Source of the DNA: Neocallimastix lanati (nom. inval.)
Taxonomy: Eukaryota > Neocallimastigomycota > Neocallimastigomycetes > Neocallimastigales > Neocallimastigaceae
Assembly: GCA_016946835.1 (NCBI GenBank)
Contig: JACVTC010000010.1
Location: 559,501 to 623,500, forward strand
Length of the DNA stretch: 64,000 nt
Reading direction: 5' to 3'
Shown here: piece after piece, positions 1 to 14,872 of the stretch
Layout of the letters: each line of letters starts with the position of its first letter
How positions within the stretch are numbered: the first letter of the stretch is position 1
Translations under genes and position numbers: made by a program
The notes under the pieces: model-generated
What the model was told of the DNA's origin: nothing
The model's database searches: none
Seen by the model: only the letters and a program-made list of their open reading frames with translations

Positions 1-20
1 TAAATTTAATAAAGCTAACA

Positions 21-58
<38 letters not shown>
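21..58. repeat. (ATT)n microsatellite between two LTR ends
   Basis: Pure ATT array. It is preceded by a sequence ending CTAACA at position 20, which looks like the 3' end of another LTR cut off by the window edge, and followed directly by the LTR-like unit at 59-253. Confidence 0.85.
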
Positions 59-59
<1 letters not shown>

Positions 60-253
60 GTTAGAATATGTGAAATGTATGAAAAATAAGCTTCAAATGT
101 ATTGAAACATATTGTAATATAATAATATATAAGCCACAATGTATTAATATAAAAGCATTTAATTTAGAATAATTAAGTGCTAGTAACTCTTAATCATAAA
201 ATATATTAATAAAATTGACATAATTATAAACCATAAATTCATAACTCTTAACA
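59..253. mobile_element. Solo LTR-like unit inside an (ATT)n array
   Basis: A 195-bp unit starting TGTTAGAATATGTG and ending CTCTTAACA, so it has TGTTA...TAACA inverted ends. It is flanked on both sides by pure ATT repeat. Its first bases resemble the LTR at 532-748 (TGTTACAATATGTG), so it is probably a solo LTR of a related family. No coding capacity. The target duplication cannot be told from the surrounding ATT repeat. Confidence 0.6.
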
Positions 254-748
<495 letters not shown>

Positions 749-1141
749 GATTAAGAGTCTCATTGACTCTAATCAAGAAAACAAAATAATGTTTTCATTA
801 TTTTGTTAACTACCGAATTATGCTACTCAGCCGGACACGATCCAACGTCTCTATATCAGCCAGATATAAACAATGTCAAGAAAATTTATTTTATGATCTC
901 GAAATTCAAAATTTGAAATTTTGAAATTCTGAAATACTGAAATTGAAATGATTTTAGATTGAAGAAAATAAAAAGGAAGAAAATAAAGAAGAAGAAAGTA
1001 AAAAAGAAGAAAATGAAGAAGAAGAAAATAATAGTTCATCAAAAGATAATAAACGTTTATAGTAAAATATTATGAATTTAATGATAGAAAAAAAAAAAAA
1101 AAAAAAAAAAAAGCGATAAAAAATACTATATATTTATTTTC

Positions 1142-1490
1142 GATGGTTTTACCGGATAATGAAAATGAAGAAACTATTAAACCAAAGTATACTGCAGAAT
1201 TACCAATAATAACTTCAAAATTTTGTGGTGTAAGAGTTTTGTACTACCAGAATCATTAGAAGGAAATAAAATTTCTTGTCCAGTATGTTATGCTATTAAA
1301 ATACATGATGTCTTTTTTTTTGGAAGAAGAGCTGGTGATAAAGAAACTTGTTCAATAAGTGAATATGGTAATAAATTTTCTGATAGACTTTTTAATATAA
1401 CGAAAGAAAATTAGTGTAATAGTCAACACACGAAAAGTGAAGCTGTGGACCTTCAACCATGTGGTACTGAACATCCAATATTTGAAGAAA
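1142..1490 (+). pseudogene. Frameshifted coding remnant, unknown family
   Basis: Inside the LTR element. An ATG-led stretch (1142 onward) runs about 38 codons to a stop; overlapping it in another frame from 1223 is a 63-residue stretch containing CPVCY, GRRAGDKET and SEYGNKFSDRLFNITK, and the same frame continues briefly past its stop. Residue composition looks like once-coding sequence, unlike the surrounding AT noise, but I recognise no domain. A poly-A run lies just before it (about 1087-1112) and another after (1757-1800). It could be captured host sequence or eroded element sequence. Confidence 0.35.
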
Positions 1491-1753
1491 ACTTTTAGTA
1501 TTATACAATGCTATAATTTATTATTGAAAATTGTTTATGGGCACATGTCAATTACAAAAATCCCGAAAATAATCGTCATGAAATTCGTTATAATATTAAA
1601 CTTTTATCATCAATATTTCAATAATAAGAAAATTCAAATATATAAAATCCTTTTTAAATTTTGGATTTTAGGGGAAAGTAAACAAAATAAAATAAAGAAC
1701 TTTAAATATAAAATACTAAAGAAATATTACTTAACTGATTCTTTGTTCTGATT

Positions 1754-1816
<63 letters not shown>

Positions 1817-2222
1817 TATATCTTGGAAATGAATAAAATAGTCTAAGCGTGAAAATTAAAATAAAATTAACCTACAAGGAAAAATAAATGAAATATGGAA
1901 TCTTAATCAATTATGAAGCAATTTATATAATGTACTAATAAGTTTAAATGACAAGAATAATATAATTAATTATAAATGAAATCAATTTTAGTACCCCAAG
2001 ATTATAATTTATCAAATACACCAATATATAGAAATCAACAATTTTATGTAAAACAAAAAAAAAAATAGTTTCATAAGAGATTTCATAATAAATATTTAAA
2101 AGCAATCGCAAGGTTAATACTAAACCCACAAAAAGAGATTATAATAAATGGTTTCTATCTCTTTATCCAACAAAAGTAAGGTTGAAGACTATAGGTCGAA
2201 GATACCACTTTAATAAATTTAT

Positions 2223-2262
<40 letters not shown>

Positions 2263-2850
2263 TTTTTAACAGGTTAATAATAATTTATATAATGATTGCA
2301 AGTTACTTTAATGTAACAAAACTTAATTCGATGAAGTTTTTACAAAACTCATCTAATATGAATCTCAAAACTACAAAGTGAAAATAATATAAAAGTTAGC
2401 GCTAATCGATAAAGCGGATTATAATTGAAAGTGATGTAAAACCCAATATATAAGAGGTATTCACACAAATTGAGATGGTATAATATCACCCTTCAAGAGA
2501 AAGGTTTCCATCATACAAATGGTAATATATAAACCATATATTGTAAGAGATGTTTTAGATACATCTAATATTAATGGTGTAATAATATTAAATACTTGGT
2601 TTTAGGGGGAAATTATTTGATTACAAATGTAATTAAGAAATTATTTTAACAATGTTTAAATCGAATTAAAGAAATTAATAAAATGTAAAAATACTTTATT
2701 CATGTAAAATTAAAGGATTATTTTAGAATAGAAATAATTAATAGCTTAATAATATCAAGTTAATATTATATACTAGAAAAACTTTATATATTCACATATT
2801 CACCAGTAAACCAATTTATTCATTATAGAATAACTAGGTTTAAGGGGGAA

Positions 2851-3067
2851 TGTTACAATATGTGAATTTATATATTAAATGAATCTAGAATAATAATAAT
2901 ATAAATTTTAATATAAACATAATATAATGTAATTAATTAAAAGTAATCTAGAACAAGCCACATTTTTAGTATAAATAGATGTAAATTTCATTATGTAGAA
3001 CATAGCTAATCACATATTCATATTTATCATAAATAACCTCATTAATAAAACTTCATATAAAATAACA
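2851..3067 (+). repeat. 3' LTR of the 532-3067 element
   Basis: 217-bp copy of 532-748, immediately after the polypurine tract and immediately before the next ATT array. Confidence 0.8.
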
Positions 3068-3384
<317 letters not shown>

Positions 3385-4011
3385 GTTGTAATTATTTTTA
3401 ATAATTAATAGTTTTCTATTTTATTATTTTATTTAAAATAATTTTATAAAGTTAATACAAAATAGTTATAATAATAATAATTTCTATTTTAATTATAATA
3501 ATTTATAAATAAACATAATAAACATTTAATAAAACTTAATGAATATATATATTTTTTTAAAAAAAATTATTTATTATATTTTTTAGTTATTTTTAACTAA
3601 TAATAAAGTACTTCGAAAATTATTTTGGAATGAATAAATTATTAAATTGTTTTTATTAATGTTCTTTTATTATAATTTTATTATTATTAATATAATTTTT
3701 TTAATTTTATATTGATTTACATAAATATAATATACATAATATCAATATACATAACATCAAATTATTATAAATAATATAAAAATATTTCTTATTTTTTTTT
3801 TTTTTTTAATTATTTTATTTTATTTTTTTTTTTTTTTTTAGTCTTTCTAATTTATTTGTAATTAATATAAATTAAATATATTGAAAATGACAATACAGAA
3901 TATTGTATTCTATTCTAGAAGATTATAATCATATATATATATGTATTTTATTTAATTATTAAATTATTAAATTATGAAATTATTTAAATTATTTAATTTT
4001 CTTTTTCTTTT

Positions 4012-4042
<31 letters not shown>

Positions 4043-4102
4043 CATTTTCTTTTATATATATAGTTTTGTTTAATTTTTATTTTACTTTTATTTTAATAGG
4101 GT
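3385..4102. other. Intergenic AT-rich DNA
   Basis: Only homopolymer T runs (about 3785-3840 and 4013-4042) and AT-rich filler. It contains the 3' flank of the PER1 gene. No other gene or RNA seen. Confidence 0.7.
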
Positions 4103-5053
4103 TTATTCATAATATGAATGATCAATATCTTTTCCTTTACGAGTTTCCCAACGAACATCATCAACAAAGAAATCATAATATAATCTAAGAATGATAGCAG
4201 TACCTAAATGCCATAATGAATGAGCATCAATTGAGAAGAAAAATGGTGAAAAGTCAAATAGTTCAAACATCATAGCACCAAAAGTCAAAAGAACAGTTAT
4301 AGCTATCTTCTTTGCATATGGACGATGTTTATATTTGTATGCCCAGAATAACCAAATAGAATATTCAGTAACACCAATAACTGTGCAAGCAGCCATATTG
4401 TAAGTATAGTCAAATTTCCAGAAAGTAAGATAAGAAATATGACCAAGGTAATAAAGGAATAAAATTAAAAAGATAGGTATAATTCTTTTTTTTGAACGTA
4501 CATTAAATACCCGAACAATAGTTACAAAGCAATTACAAATAATTGATGCACTAGCACCAAAATAATCCATTTTTTCAGTAACTTTATTATCTCTAGTATG
4601 AAATATCATAGACGCTATCCATGAATAAATACCAACAAGAGAATTAAAAGTATAAATTTTACGTAAATAATAACTTTTCGGTGTAATTCTATTCATACGT
4701 TTCAAACCAGCATAATGTGCATATAAATTTAAGAATGAAAATAATACAGATGCTGGTTCTTGTATACCCAAAAATCTATAGAAAGGCCATTTACCATAGT
4801 ATTGAACAATTGGTTCATTATTATTTTGTCTCTCTTCAACATTTTTAAACATACAATGATATTTACATTCAGCTTCACATGACCAAAAAGTTAATCGTAA
4901 TGGTAAAGAAAGTTTTGGAGGATTAACTTCACATATATCTTTCTTACAAAGATTTAAACAATCTTGAAATCTCTCATCGATATCACCCAAAGATGATTTC
5001 ACAGACGAAATTAATAGTGAAAATAATAATACAATGAAAAATGTATATTTCAT
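4103..5053 (-). CDS. PER1: PER1/PGAP3-family GPI-anchor lipid remodelling protein
   Basis: Single-exon ORF of 316 aa. An N-terminal hydrophobic signal peptide (about 1-20) is followed by a Cys-rich lumenal segment with the family pattern DCLNLC...CEAECKYHCM, then GKWPFYR and about seven membrane segments. The CREST-superfamily hydrolase residues are visible: SWIASMIFHTRDNKVTEKMDY (Ser, His and Asp) and, near the C terminus, DAHSLWHLGT (HxxxH). PER1/PGAP3 acts in the ER/Golgi, removing the sn-2 acyl chain of GPI-anchored proteins during lipid remodelling. Length matches the family. The start is the first ATG before a clear signal peptide. Function is assigned from family knowledge. Confidence 0.93.
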   Translation of the reverse strand: MKYTFFIVLLFSLLISSVKSSLGDIDERFQDCLNLCKKDICEVNPPKLSLPLRLTFWSCEAECKYHCMFKNVEERQNNNEPIVQYYGKWPFYRFLGIQEPASVLFSFLNLYAHYAGLKRMNRITPKSYYLRKIYTFNSLVGIYSWIASMIFHTRDNKVTEKMDYFGASASIICNCFVTIVRVFNVRSKKRIIPIFLILFLYYLGHISYLTFWKFDYTYNMAACTVIGVTEYSIWLFWAYKYKHRPYAKKIAITVLLTFGAMMFELFDFSPFFFSIDAHSLWHLGTAIILRLYYDFFVDDVRWETRKGKDIDHSYYE

Positions 5054-5506
5054 TATTCTTTTCTGATATTAATAAATGAAACTATTATTTATATTATTTT
5101 AGAAATCCTAAACCTGTATAATTAGTAATAAAATATTATTTTATTAGTTTCTTATAATATTTAATAATTTAAATAAAATAATTTTAAATCAAAAATATAT
5201 ATATGCATAAATTTTCTAATTATTTTAATTTAAAATTAAATTGAAAAACAAAAATTATAAAAATATATTTCAATTACAAATATATATAAATTATATACAA
5301 ATAAATAACATTAAAAAAAATAAAAAATAAAGAAAAAAATATGGATACCTTATTCAATTCTAAACTAAAATATTAATTTTTATTGTTTAATTTTTATTTT
5401 ATTTTATTTTTTTTTTTTTTAAAAAAAAATTAATTTTTTATTTTATGTGTGTATATATATATATATTTTTTTTTTTAAAAAAAAATTAATTTTTATTTTA
5501 TGTGTG

Positions 5507-5537
<31 letters not shown>

Positions 5538-5687
5538 CTATTTATTTTAAAGGTAATGAAAAAAAAAAAAAAAAATAAATCTTTTTTTTTTAACTTTTTT
5601 TTTTTATAAATTAATTACTAATAAAAAAATTTTTTTTTTTTAAATCATACCATTTTTATATTACAATAAAGATTAGGTTAGGTTCAT

Positions 5688-5732
5688 ATTCTTTTTTTTT
5701 GATCATTTTAAAATGATCAAAAAAAAAAAGAA
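5688..5732. repeat. Near-perfect palindrome
   Basis: Arms ATTC-T9-GATCATTTT and AAAATGATC-A10-GAAT form a hairpin of about 22 bp per arm with no loop. Possible transposon end remnant or recombination product. Confidence 0.8.
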
Positions 5733-6177
5733 TGTGTTGTATTTCGGAACGTGGCTTTATATTCATGTGGGTACTTAAATAAAATGTTTATAAAAGAGTG
5801 ACTTAAATTATATAAAATAAATAAGTATTATTTTAAAGATATACTTTGTATTCTCTGTTAAAATAATAATAAAATAATATTTAATTTCAAAAATTTACTT
5901 TAATTTTTAATAATATTTAATTTTTAAGATATATTCTATTTTTTTTTTTTTTTTGTTAGAATAATGAAAAAATTATTTTTTATAATATTTAATTTTTAAG
6001 ATATATTTTAGTATTTGTATAAATAATAAAAAAATATTTAATTTTTAGAGATACAAATTATATTTATTTCTTTTGAATGGGTGCATATTTGTAATGTTGT
6101 ATTTCAAAACGTGGCTATTAATTTAAAATTTAATTCATAATTTAACGCCTCACATTTTTATTTTTTTTTTAAATAAT

Positions 6178-6466
<289 letters not shown>

Positions 6467-7164
6467 TTAAATAATTGTATACAAATAAATAAAAATAGAA
6501 ATAAATATAAAGGGTTAATTTTTTTTAAACAACAAAAAAAAATTTGAATAAAATAAATAAATTTAAATAAAATTAATAAAAAAAAAATTAAATAAATAAT
6601 ATATTATAAAAAATTAAATTAATTATTTAAAAAAAATGTGGCTTAAAGTATTTTTAAAAAATTAATAAATAAATAAATAAATAAAAAATATAAAATAAAA
6701 AAAAATAAATATGTTATATTTTATCTTAATTTCTATCAATTGCTAGTTTTATTTTATTATTAAAATATTAATAAAATAAAAAAACTATATAATATTTATA
6801 TTGATATTAATAATAAAAAAAATATATAATATTAATATTAATATTAATAATAAAAAAACTATATAATATTAATATTAATATCAATAATAAAATTAACTAT
6901 ATAATATTGATATTCTATATATATAATTATTTATTATTCAGAATAAATAATATATAATTTTTTAATATAACGGTAATATGAAGATATGAAGTATATATGA
7001 AAATTTTTTTTTTACTGCTTAATATTTGAAGTATTTATATTTATTCTGAATAAAATATTAGTGTAAATTATTCAATTTTTTTAATTAGAAAAATAAAATA
7101 TTTACTTATTTATTTATTTATTATTTATTATTTATTATTATTATTTATTATTCTATATATCTTA

Positions 7165-7560
7165 ACCGTGGGTCTGAGAGGGCTGCGCAAATACAGTCAT
7201 TTAATATATTTACAAAAAAATTAACATTTTGGTACATGATTTCACGTGTCCATGTAGGAATATTCTACTTGAAGATGTAGATATAATCTCCTAAATTGTA
7301 ATCTTTTTGACGTTTATGCAATTACCAAGTGAGCTAGTTCAAATCTCCATAGGTTAGGTTATATTGGTCTCACATCAACCTCAAAGGGAAGTTATGAACT
7401 GGAGAAGTATTCGGAGAAGTAGTACAAGAAATACTCTCAGCAATAATACGGATGTCAAAACGTCAATGTTAATTACTTAGTAAAATCGTCCAGTAGAGAT
7501 AATTCTATCTTTATCTACCTTATTATTCCCAATAAGGTAGGTACACACCCTATTTATTGA
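7165..7560. other. Unidentified GC-richer island
   Basis: About 400 bp of clearly more balanced composition than its surroundings. Short open stretches exist on both strands, but every frame has stops and I recognise no domain. A GTTCAAATC stretch recalls a Pol III B box, without a convincing A box. Could be a relic of a gene or SINE. Confidence 0.4.
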
Positions 7561-8383
7561 AAATGAAAATTTTGTCATAACAGAAAAGCATTTGATTTTT
7601 TTTTTTTAATTTATTTATTTATTATAGATAAAATGAATAAAACAAATCATAAACTGAATAAATTATTAAAAAGCTTGAATGAAAACAATAGCAACAACAA
7701 CAAAACAACAACAACAACAAAAAAAAAAACAATAGTATCCTGAAGATTATTAGAGATTAATTGTATATTATTATCTCTAATAATAACAATTCATCAAAAA
7801 TTCATCAAAAAAAAAAAAAAAAAAAAAAAAAGAGTTAATATTTTCATAAGATATATAAAAAAAATATTAAAATTAGCAAAAAAATTTTTTTTCCTACTTG
7901 AACAAAAAAAATTACAATATTTTTTTCTTTTGCTAAAGCGTACGAAAGTGTTGTGACTTCTTCAATATTCCTATGACCTTGAGAGGAGGGTTGAAAATAT
8001 GGGCGGTACTCATCGGAAATAAAAAAAAAAAAAAAATTTTTTTGTTTAGGGTTGAATGTTAGAAAATTAGTATTTTTTAGTTTACAATTTAATTACTATT
8101 TTAATTAATATTTTTATCTTATTACAACTTTTATTAAAATTTTTAAAAATTAAATAGTATTTACAAATAAAATACATGATAGATATATTTTATAATTTAT
8201 ATAGTATGCAATACAAATAATTTAAATTTAAAAAAATTTTTAATTTTCAAAAAGCCTCTTTTATATAATTAATATGAAAACATGCATTTAATGTATTGAA
8301 ATGTGCATGATCCATTAAAATATATGTATTTTAAATGTAAAATGTAAAAATATCATTAAATTATACATTATTAAAAAAAAATA

Positions 8384-8439
<56 letters not shown>

Positions 8440-8567
8440 TTTATATTTAAAGTTTGTTAATAAACAAAACATAGAGATTTTTAAACATTTTTTTTATTAA
8501 TACTTTTTTAAATTAAATAATATAATTTACGTAAAATATACAAATTTATGATTTTATTTTAACCCTA

Positions 8568-8611
<44 letters not shown>

Positions 8612-8637
8612 TTTTTTTTTTTTTAAAAAAAAATTAA

Positions 8638-9922
8638 CTAATAATAAAATTTAGTATAATAACTTTTAAACTTAAATGGCTCAAAAAATAATTGTTTCCA
8701 ATTTTCTCCTTCAATAATTTTAATTGGTTTCATAAATGAAGTATTTTTAATTGATGATGGTAATAATTGATAAAACGTTTCCGGATGAATAATTTCTTTT
8801 TCTTTTTCTTTGTTAGTATCATCAATAACATAAGATTCATCAATTAGTGGTAATTTTCTTTTATTAGAAATTACTGGTCTAATATCATTATTTTTTTTAT
8901 AATAATTATTAATTTCTTTTAATAAATCACGACATTCTACTGGTTTTGCATCACCATAACTAGCTAGTGTAATATGATATAAAGAATTGTTGTTATCTTT
9001 ATTTTTTTCTTTATTATTTTCTTCAGATTCATTACTATCATTATCATTATCATTATCATTATTTTTTCCCCAGAGTTTATCTGATTCAATTTTATCAATA
9101 GGTAGGAATGCAAGATTTGAAGTCCATACAAGACTAGAAACATGAAGGTAGACTTCTAAATCAGAGTTATTAAAGTTCATTACTTGGTTGGTTTGACCAA
9201 TTAATGTATTATAATAAGAAGATATTATTTTAGGATCTTTTCTATAAAAAGCAAGTGTGACATGTTCTCTTTGCAAAAAATTACTATTTTCAATAATAAA
9301 TTTAACGTGCTCATAATCCTTAATATATTCATTATGCTGATCACTATAATCTTTAAGATATTTTATTGCTAACTCTTTACAATTAATATACTTTGTTCTT
9401 AATCCATAATAAAGTGGAGTGATGGTTGTTGTTTTTGATTTAATTTCAGGCTTTTCGTTTGCTTGCTTAAAGGCATCTTCAAGTTCTTTATCTGTTTTGA
9501 GTTCAAGATTTAAAGTATTAATAATTTTTTTCACAATATTGACAGTATCTTCTTTAAAATCGACCTCAATAACTTCATCAATTAAATTATCTTCAATATT
9601 ATTTTTAATATCAAGATTTTCAAATTGACTTAAATATGTTTTAATAAATTGTGGATAAATAGTAATTTTTTCTGGATTAAGATTTTGATCTATTTTATCA
9701 TCTTTTTTTTCATCTTTCTCTCTTACAAATTCTAAAGTATCTTTTTCTGGGACAGTTTCAATATTCCAATAAAGTGCTACAATCCATAACGTATTTGGAT
9801 AAGTTTCTTTTAATTTTTTACATAGCATACTTCTATTTACTTTAAAGCAATTACTCTTAATTAGATTATTTATATTAATATAGCAAATAATATAAATATA
9901 TTATTAAAAATATAATAAATAC

Positions 9923-9988
<66 letters not shown>

Positions 9989-10631
9989 TAAAGCAATAAT
10001 AATAGTAATAACAACAATAACAACAATAATAATAATATAAATATATATATATATATATATTAATGAATAAGTGAAGGAATGAAAGAATAAATAAATAAAC
10101 AATATATTCCTTTTTAAAACATAATATATATAAATATATACCATATCAGCCATGATGATAGATTTACTATTAAATTCTTCACAAATCTTAGTTGCAAATT
10201 TTGGTTCTTGCTTTTTTTTATGAGTATTATCACTTTGAATATGATCTATATCATATAAAATTTTTAACATTCTTCCAATTATAATTTTTTTTAATCCAAA
10301 AATACCAATAGGTAAAATTAATTTATATTTTGCTTTTTCTTTCGTAACAGGTTCTATACTATTATTAATGGCTTTTCCTCTATTGGTTTCTTCTAGATAC
10401 ATTTTACGCAATTTAATAATATCTTTTTCTTTTCTAACTCCAATAAATAATTCTTTATTAGTTTGGTATTTTTGCTTTACCCAATCCATGTATTCATATG
10501 TTTTCATATAATTATATTTAATTATTTTATTATTAATATATGCTAGAGTAGCTTTTCTCCATTCACGATAGAGTAAATATGGTTCATACCTTTGTTAATA
10601 GTAAATTATATTAAATTTTTAAAGAATTTTG

Positions 10632-10721
<90 letters not shown>

Positions 10722-11253
10722 TCATTAATATATAATTTTTAAAATTGTTTATCATTTCTTTTCAATTTTCAATTTTCATTCTATTCTATTTTATTGCAAT
10801 TTTAATTCTAATTTTAATTATAATTTTAATTATAATTTTAATTTTATTTTATTTTTATTTTTTTTTTTTATAATTTTGTTTTTTTTTATCCTTTTATTTT
10901 ATTACATTTATTATATATATATATATATATATATTAATATTTAAATGAAATGTTATTTATTTTATTTTTATTTTACTTTTATATATATTTTATTTTATTT
11001 TTTCCTTTATTCTAATTTAATTATATATATATATATATTATTTTTTTTTAAATGTTTTAATAAAATGTAATTAATATTTACTTATACTTAAAGAAAAATG
11101 TATCCCCATTTAATTTTTTGCAACGAATATCCCAACCTTTAATTGATTTATCGTTATAATAACCATTGCAACTATCTACAAATTTTTTTAATTCTATTTT
11201 ATTATATATATAAATATTAATTAATTTAGAAATTCCTCAGTGAAAAAATTTGA

Positions 11254-11284
<31 letters not shown>

Positions 11285-12493
11285 GCTATTTATATTTACC
11301 ATTTAAATCATTATAGACTTTATATTTTACGGGAATGAAGTTGTATTCTTCTGCAATTTTATTAACTTTTTCAATTGGCCATGTTTTAAATTCTACTGAA
11401 TTTTCGTTAATACCACATAAATATAAACCTTCTTCTTCTTTACTATATTCTAAAACATGTTCTTCAAAATTATTATCTATTAACTTTTTTTTTTTTTTTT
11501 TTTTTTTAATATTTTTATATTGTTTGTTTATTTGTTGGTTTTATTGAATAATTATATATATATATGTATATATGTATATATATATATATTTTAAAAAAAA
11601 ATATTAATGTTAACAAGTAATTCTTTATATATATATATTTATTTTTATTTTAATTTAATATAGTATTATAAATTATAATTAATATTAATTTTAAAGAAAA
11701 AAATTAATAAACAAATAAAATATTTACTTCAAAAATTAGAGTAATATTATTTTCCTTAATAAATTTTATAAATTGTTCTCTTTTATTTATAATGTATTTG
11801 TTTAACCATTTTTCACCGAGTTTGCCTAGTTTAGAGTAGTTGTTATTTTCTAAATTTCTTTTTTGGTTAATTTTAGTGAAATTATTTTTACTTATAATAA
11901 ATAAGTCATCTTCATATACTGAAACAAAAATAGTACAACCATTTTCTTTCAAAGTAAGTTCAAATGGACCAATAGTATTTTTGACAATATTTTCCCATAG
12001 TGTATCTTTAGTTTCACCAATATTGAAAAACTATTCAAAATAATTATAATTATGGTATTGATAAAATAATAACAGAAATTTAAATATATATATATATAAA
12101 TTTATTTAAAATAAACAATATATATTTTAATTTATTTATTTTTTTTTTTCTTATATTATTAAATAATTATGATAATAAAAAAATAGTATTATAGAATATA
12201 TATATTATATTATTATATAAAATGGGAAAAGTAATAAATAAAATTTTTTTTATATTTCAAAAAAAATATTTATGAAATACTTTATCATATCCTCTTGCAA
12301 TGATGGAATTATCTTCTGAGTTAATAAAAAAGCCTCTTGCAAGGATTGGTATAATATTACGCTTCTTAAAAGCACATATTTGGATTTGAAAACTTTCAAT
12401 TACTTTTTCAGATTTCGGATGTATTAATTTTGAAATTTGGAATAGCCTTGGATATTGATTTGATTTATCACGAAATTCAATAATCTTCTCCAT
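8638..12493 (-). pseudogene. TRL1: Eroded fungal-type tRNA ligase (ligase-kinase-CPDase)
   Basis: Six exon-like blocks keep fungal Trl1 order: 12281-12493 (ARGFFI, RGYDK), 11728-12030 (GPFELTLKENG, the ligase Lys motif), 11300-11476 (FEEHVLEYS), 11088-11193 (RCKKLNGDTFFF), 10142-10589 (YEPYLLYREW, then kinase) and 8638-9870 (CPDase with HVTLAF and HITLAS, two HxT motifs). Trl1 heals and seals tRNA exons and HAC1-type mRNA. Several key sites are lost: the kinase P-loop reads GIFGLKKI, ligase motif IV reads KGWD instead of the usual EGxV, exons 2 and 3 are out of phase at the visible GT/AG sites, and no AG precedes exon 6 (NNLIKSN). The two CPDase HxT motifs survive. Introns hold AAT and T/A repeats. 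Probably a decaying copy; a CPDase-only gene is possible. Confidence 0.7.
10631..10719. repeat. (AAT)n in a tRNA-ligase intron
   Basis: Pure AAT/ATA trinucleotide array within the intron between the RCKK exon and the kinase exon. A similar array lies in the next intron at about 9925-9988. Confidence 0.9.
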
Positions 12494-12661
12494 AATGTTT
12501 TATTAAATAGTTAAGAAAAAAAGAAATTTAGATAAATTTCTTTAGACTAAGTATATTAGATAAAAATATTTTAACATTAATTAATATAAATATATTACAT
12601 TTCATAAATTTATTATTTAAAAATTTTGAAAATTTTAAATAGTTACTAATAAAAATTTTAA

Positions 12662-13088
<427 letters not shown>

Positions 13089-13164
13089 TTTAATAATAAA
13101 AATGAAAAATAAAGTATAAAATTTTTTTATTATTAATAAAATTTTTAATTTATATTTACATTAT

Positions 13165-13840
13165 ATATATGTTATATTTTTAGAGATTTTTTTTTATTTT
13201 AAAATTTAATAAGTTTAATTAAAACAAATAATTTATATTTAATAATATAATTTTTTTTTGAGAAAAAGGATTGTATATATATTGAAATATATTTATTACA
13301 TAAACTTCATTTTTTTCCAATAAATAAATATAATAATAATAATAATAAATAGTAAACTATATAATTTTAAACAAATATTTATATAAATATGTATATTTAA
13401 AAAATATTTTATTTTAATTTAAAGGTAACTCTTTATATTGAACCACATTTTCTTTGGTTGTACGAAGAAAAAAAAAATTTGCTTAACCATAAACTATAAA
13501 TAAAAAAAAAAGTATAATATGAAGAGTGGGATGGATATTAATTATATTCATATATATATATTTAGAGATTTTTTTTTTTTTTATTTTTAAATTTAATAAT
13601 TAAAACAAAAATTTATATTTAATAAAATACTTTTTTTTTCTCCAATAAATACAACAATATTATAGTAAAATAAATATTTATATATATTTATTATGTATAT
13701 TTATATATAATTCAATTTAAAGTTTATAAACTGTTTGAAATTTTTCATTAATAGATTTGAACCACATTTACTTTAGTTGTACAAAAAAAAATTTACTTAA
13801 CCATAAACTAAATACAAAAAAAAAAAAAAGTATTATATGA
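13165..13840. repeat. Diverged tandem duplication, two units of about 330 and 290 bp
   Basis: Units at about 13170-13520 and 13555-13840 share TTTAGAGATTTTTTTT, CCAATAAATA, TTGAACCACATTT, TAGTTGTAC or TGGTTGTAC, and TTAACCATAAACT in the same order and strand. No coding sequence. Origin unknown. Confidence 0.65.
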
Positions 13841-13920
13841 TATTTTTCTTTAATTTATATTTTTAATATTTATTTATTATTTTCATAAGCGCTTTTATTT
13901 TATTTTATTTTATTTTATTT

Positions 13921-13954
<34 letters not shown>

Positions 13955-14314
13955 TAAATTACTACCATTATTAAATATTTATTGCATTGATTATATATTT
14001 AAATATTTATTAATTAAATATTAAATAAAAAATTATATTTTTTATTTAATTATTTATTATGTAATAATAATAAAAAATAAATTTTAATTACTAAAATTCT
14101 CTCCTACTTTTTTTTATTAATAATCTTATACAAAAAAAAAAAAAAAAAAAACTATATATATAATAATAATTAAACTTTATTATTAATAGTCTTACTATAT
14201 ATATTAAATAATCTTATTCCAATTAAGAACTATAATAATCTTTAAACAGTTAAATTCAAAAATTTCATTAAAAAACTTTATTCAAATTCTACTTAAATTA
14301 AATCTATGATAATG

Positions 14315-14716
14315 ATTAATATATATGAAAATGTTATTTTTTATTTTTTTTTATTTATATACAATTATATTGTTATTAATGTTTATGAAAATGTTATTAT
14401 ATTATTTTTTTTTATTTATATACAATTATATTGTTATTAATGTTTTATTATGAATTTAATAAAAAGTTAAAAAAAAAAGAATTTATGTTAGAAAAAAAAA
14501 TTTTTTTATTTTTTTTTTATTTATATACAATTATATTGTTATTAATGTTTATGAAAATATTATTTTTTTTATTTATATACAATTATATTGTTATTAATGT
14601 TTATGAAAATGTTATTATTTTTTTTTTTTTATTTATATACAATTATATTGTTATTAATGTTTTATTATGAATTTAATAAAAAGTTAAAAAAAAAGAATTT
14701 ATGTTAGAAAAAAAAA
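14315..14716. repeat. Tandem repeat, five units of about 60 bp, with a longer higher-order unit
   Basis: TTTATATACAATTATATTGTTATTAATG recurs five times. Two of the units end in the same extra segment, TTTTATTATGAATTTAATAAAAAG followed by GAATTTATGTTAG, giving a higher-order duplication. The short reading frame across it is a repeat artefact. Confidence 0.8.
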
Positions 14717-14872
14717 AAAATTAAAGAATTACTTTATTGGGTATTATTCTTTAAATCATTCTAAAATATTATTATATATTTATATTTAAATTATTATTAA
14801 ATTATAAACTAAAAAAAAAAAAAAATACATATATTAGTATTTTAAAATTTGATTTTAAATTTTCTATAGATA

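Noticed and set aside
2380-2620. Possible Copia RNase H remnant in the 532-3067 element
   Set aside because: Some words look RNase H-like but stops are too frequent and no motif is certain; not claimed as a feature.
9419-9628. Plus-strand 69-codon frame over the tRNA ligase
   Set aside because: Antisense shadow of the CPDase exon with no independent support.
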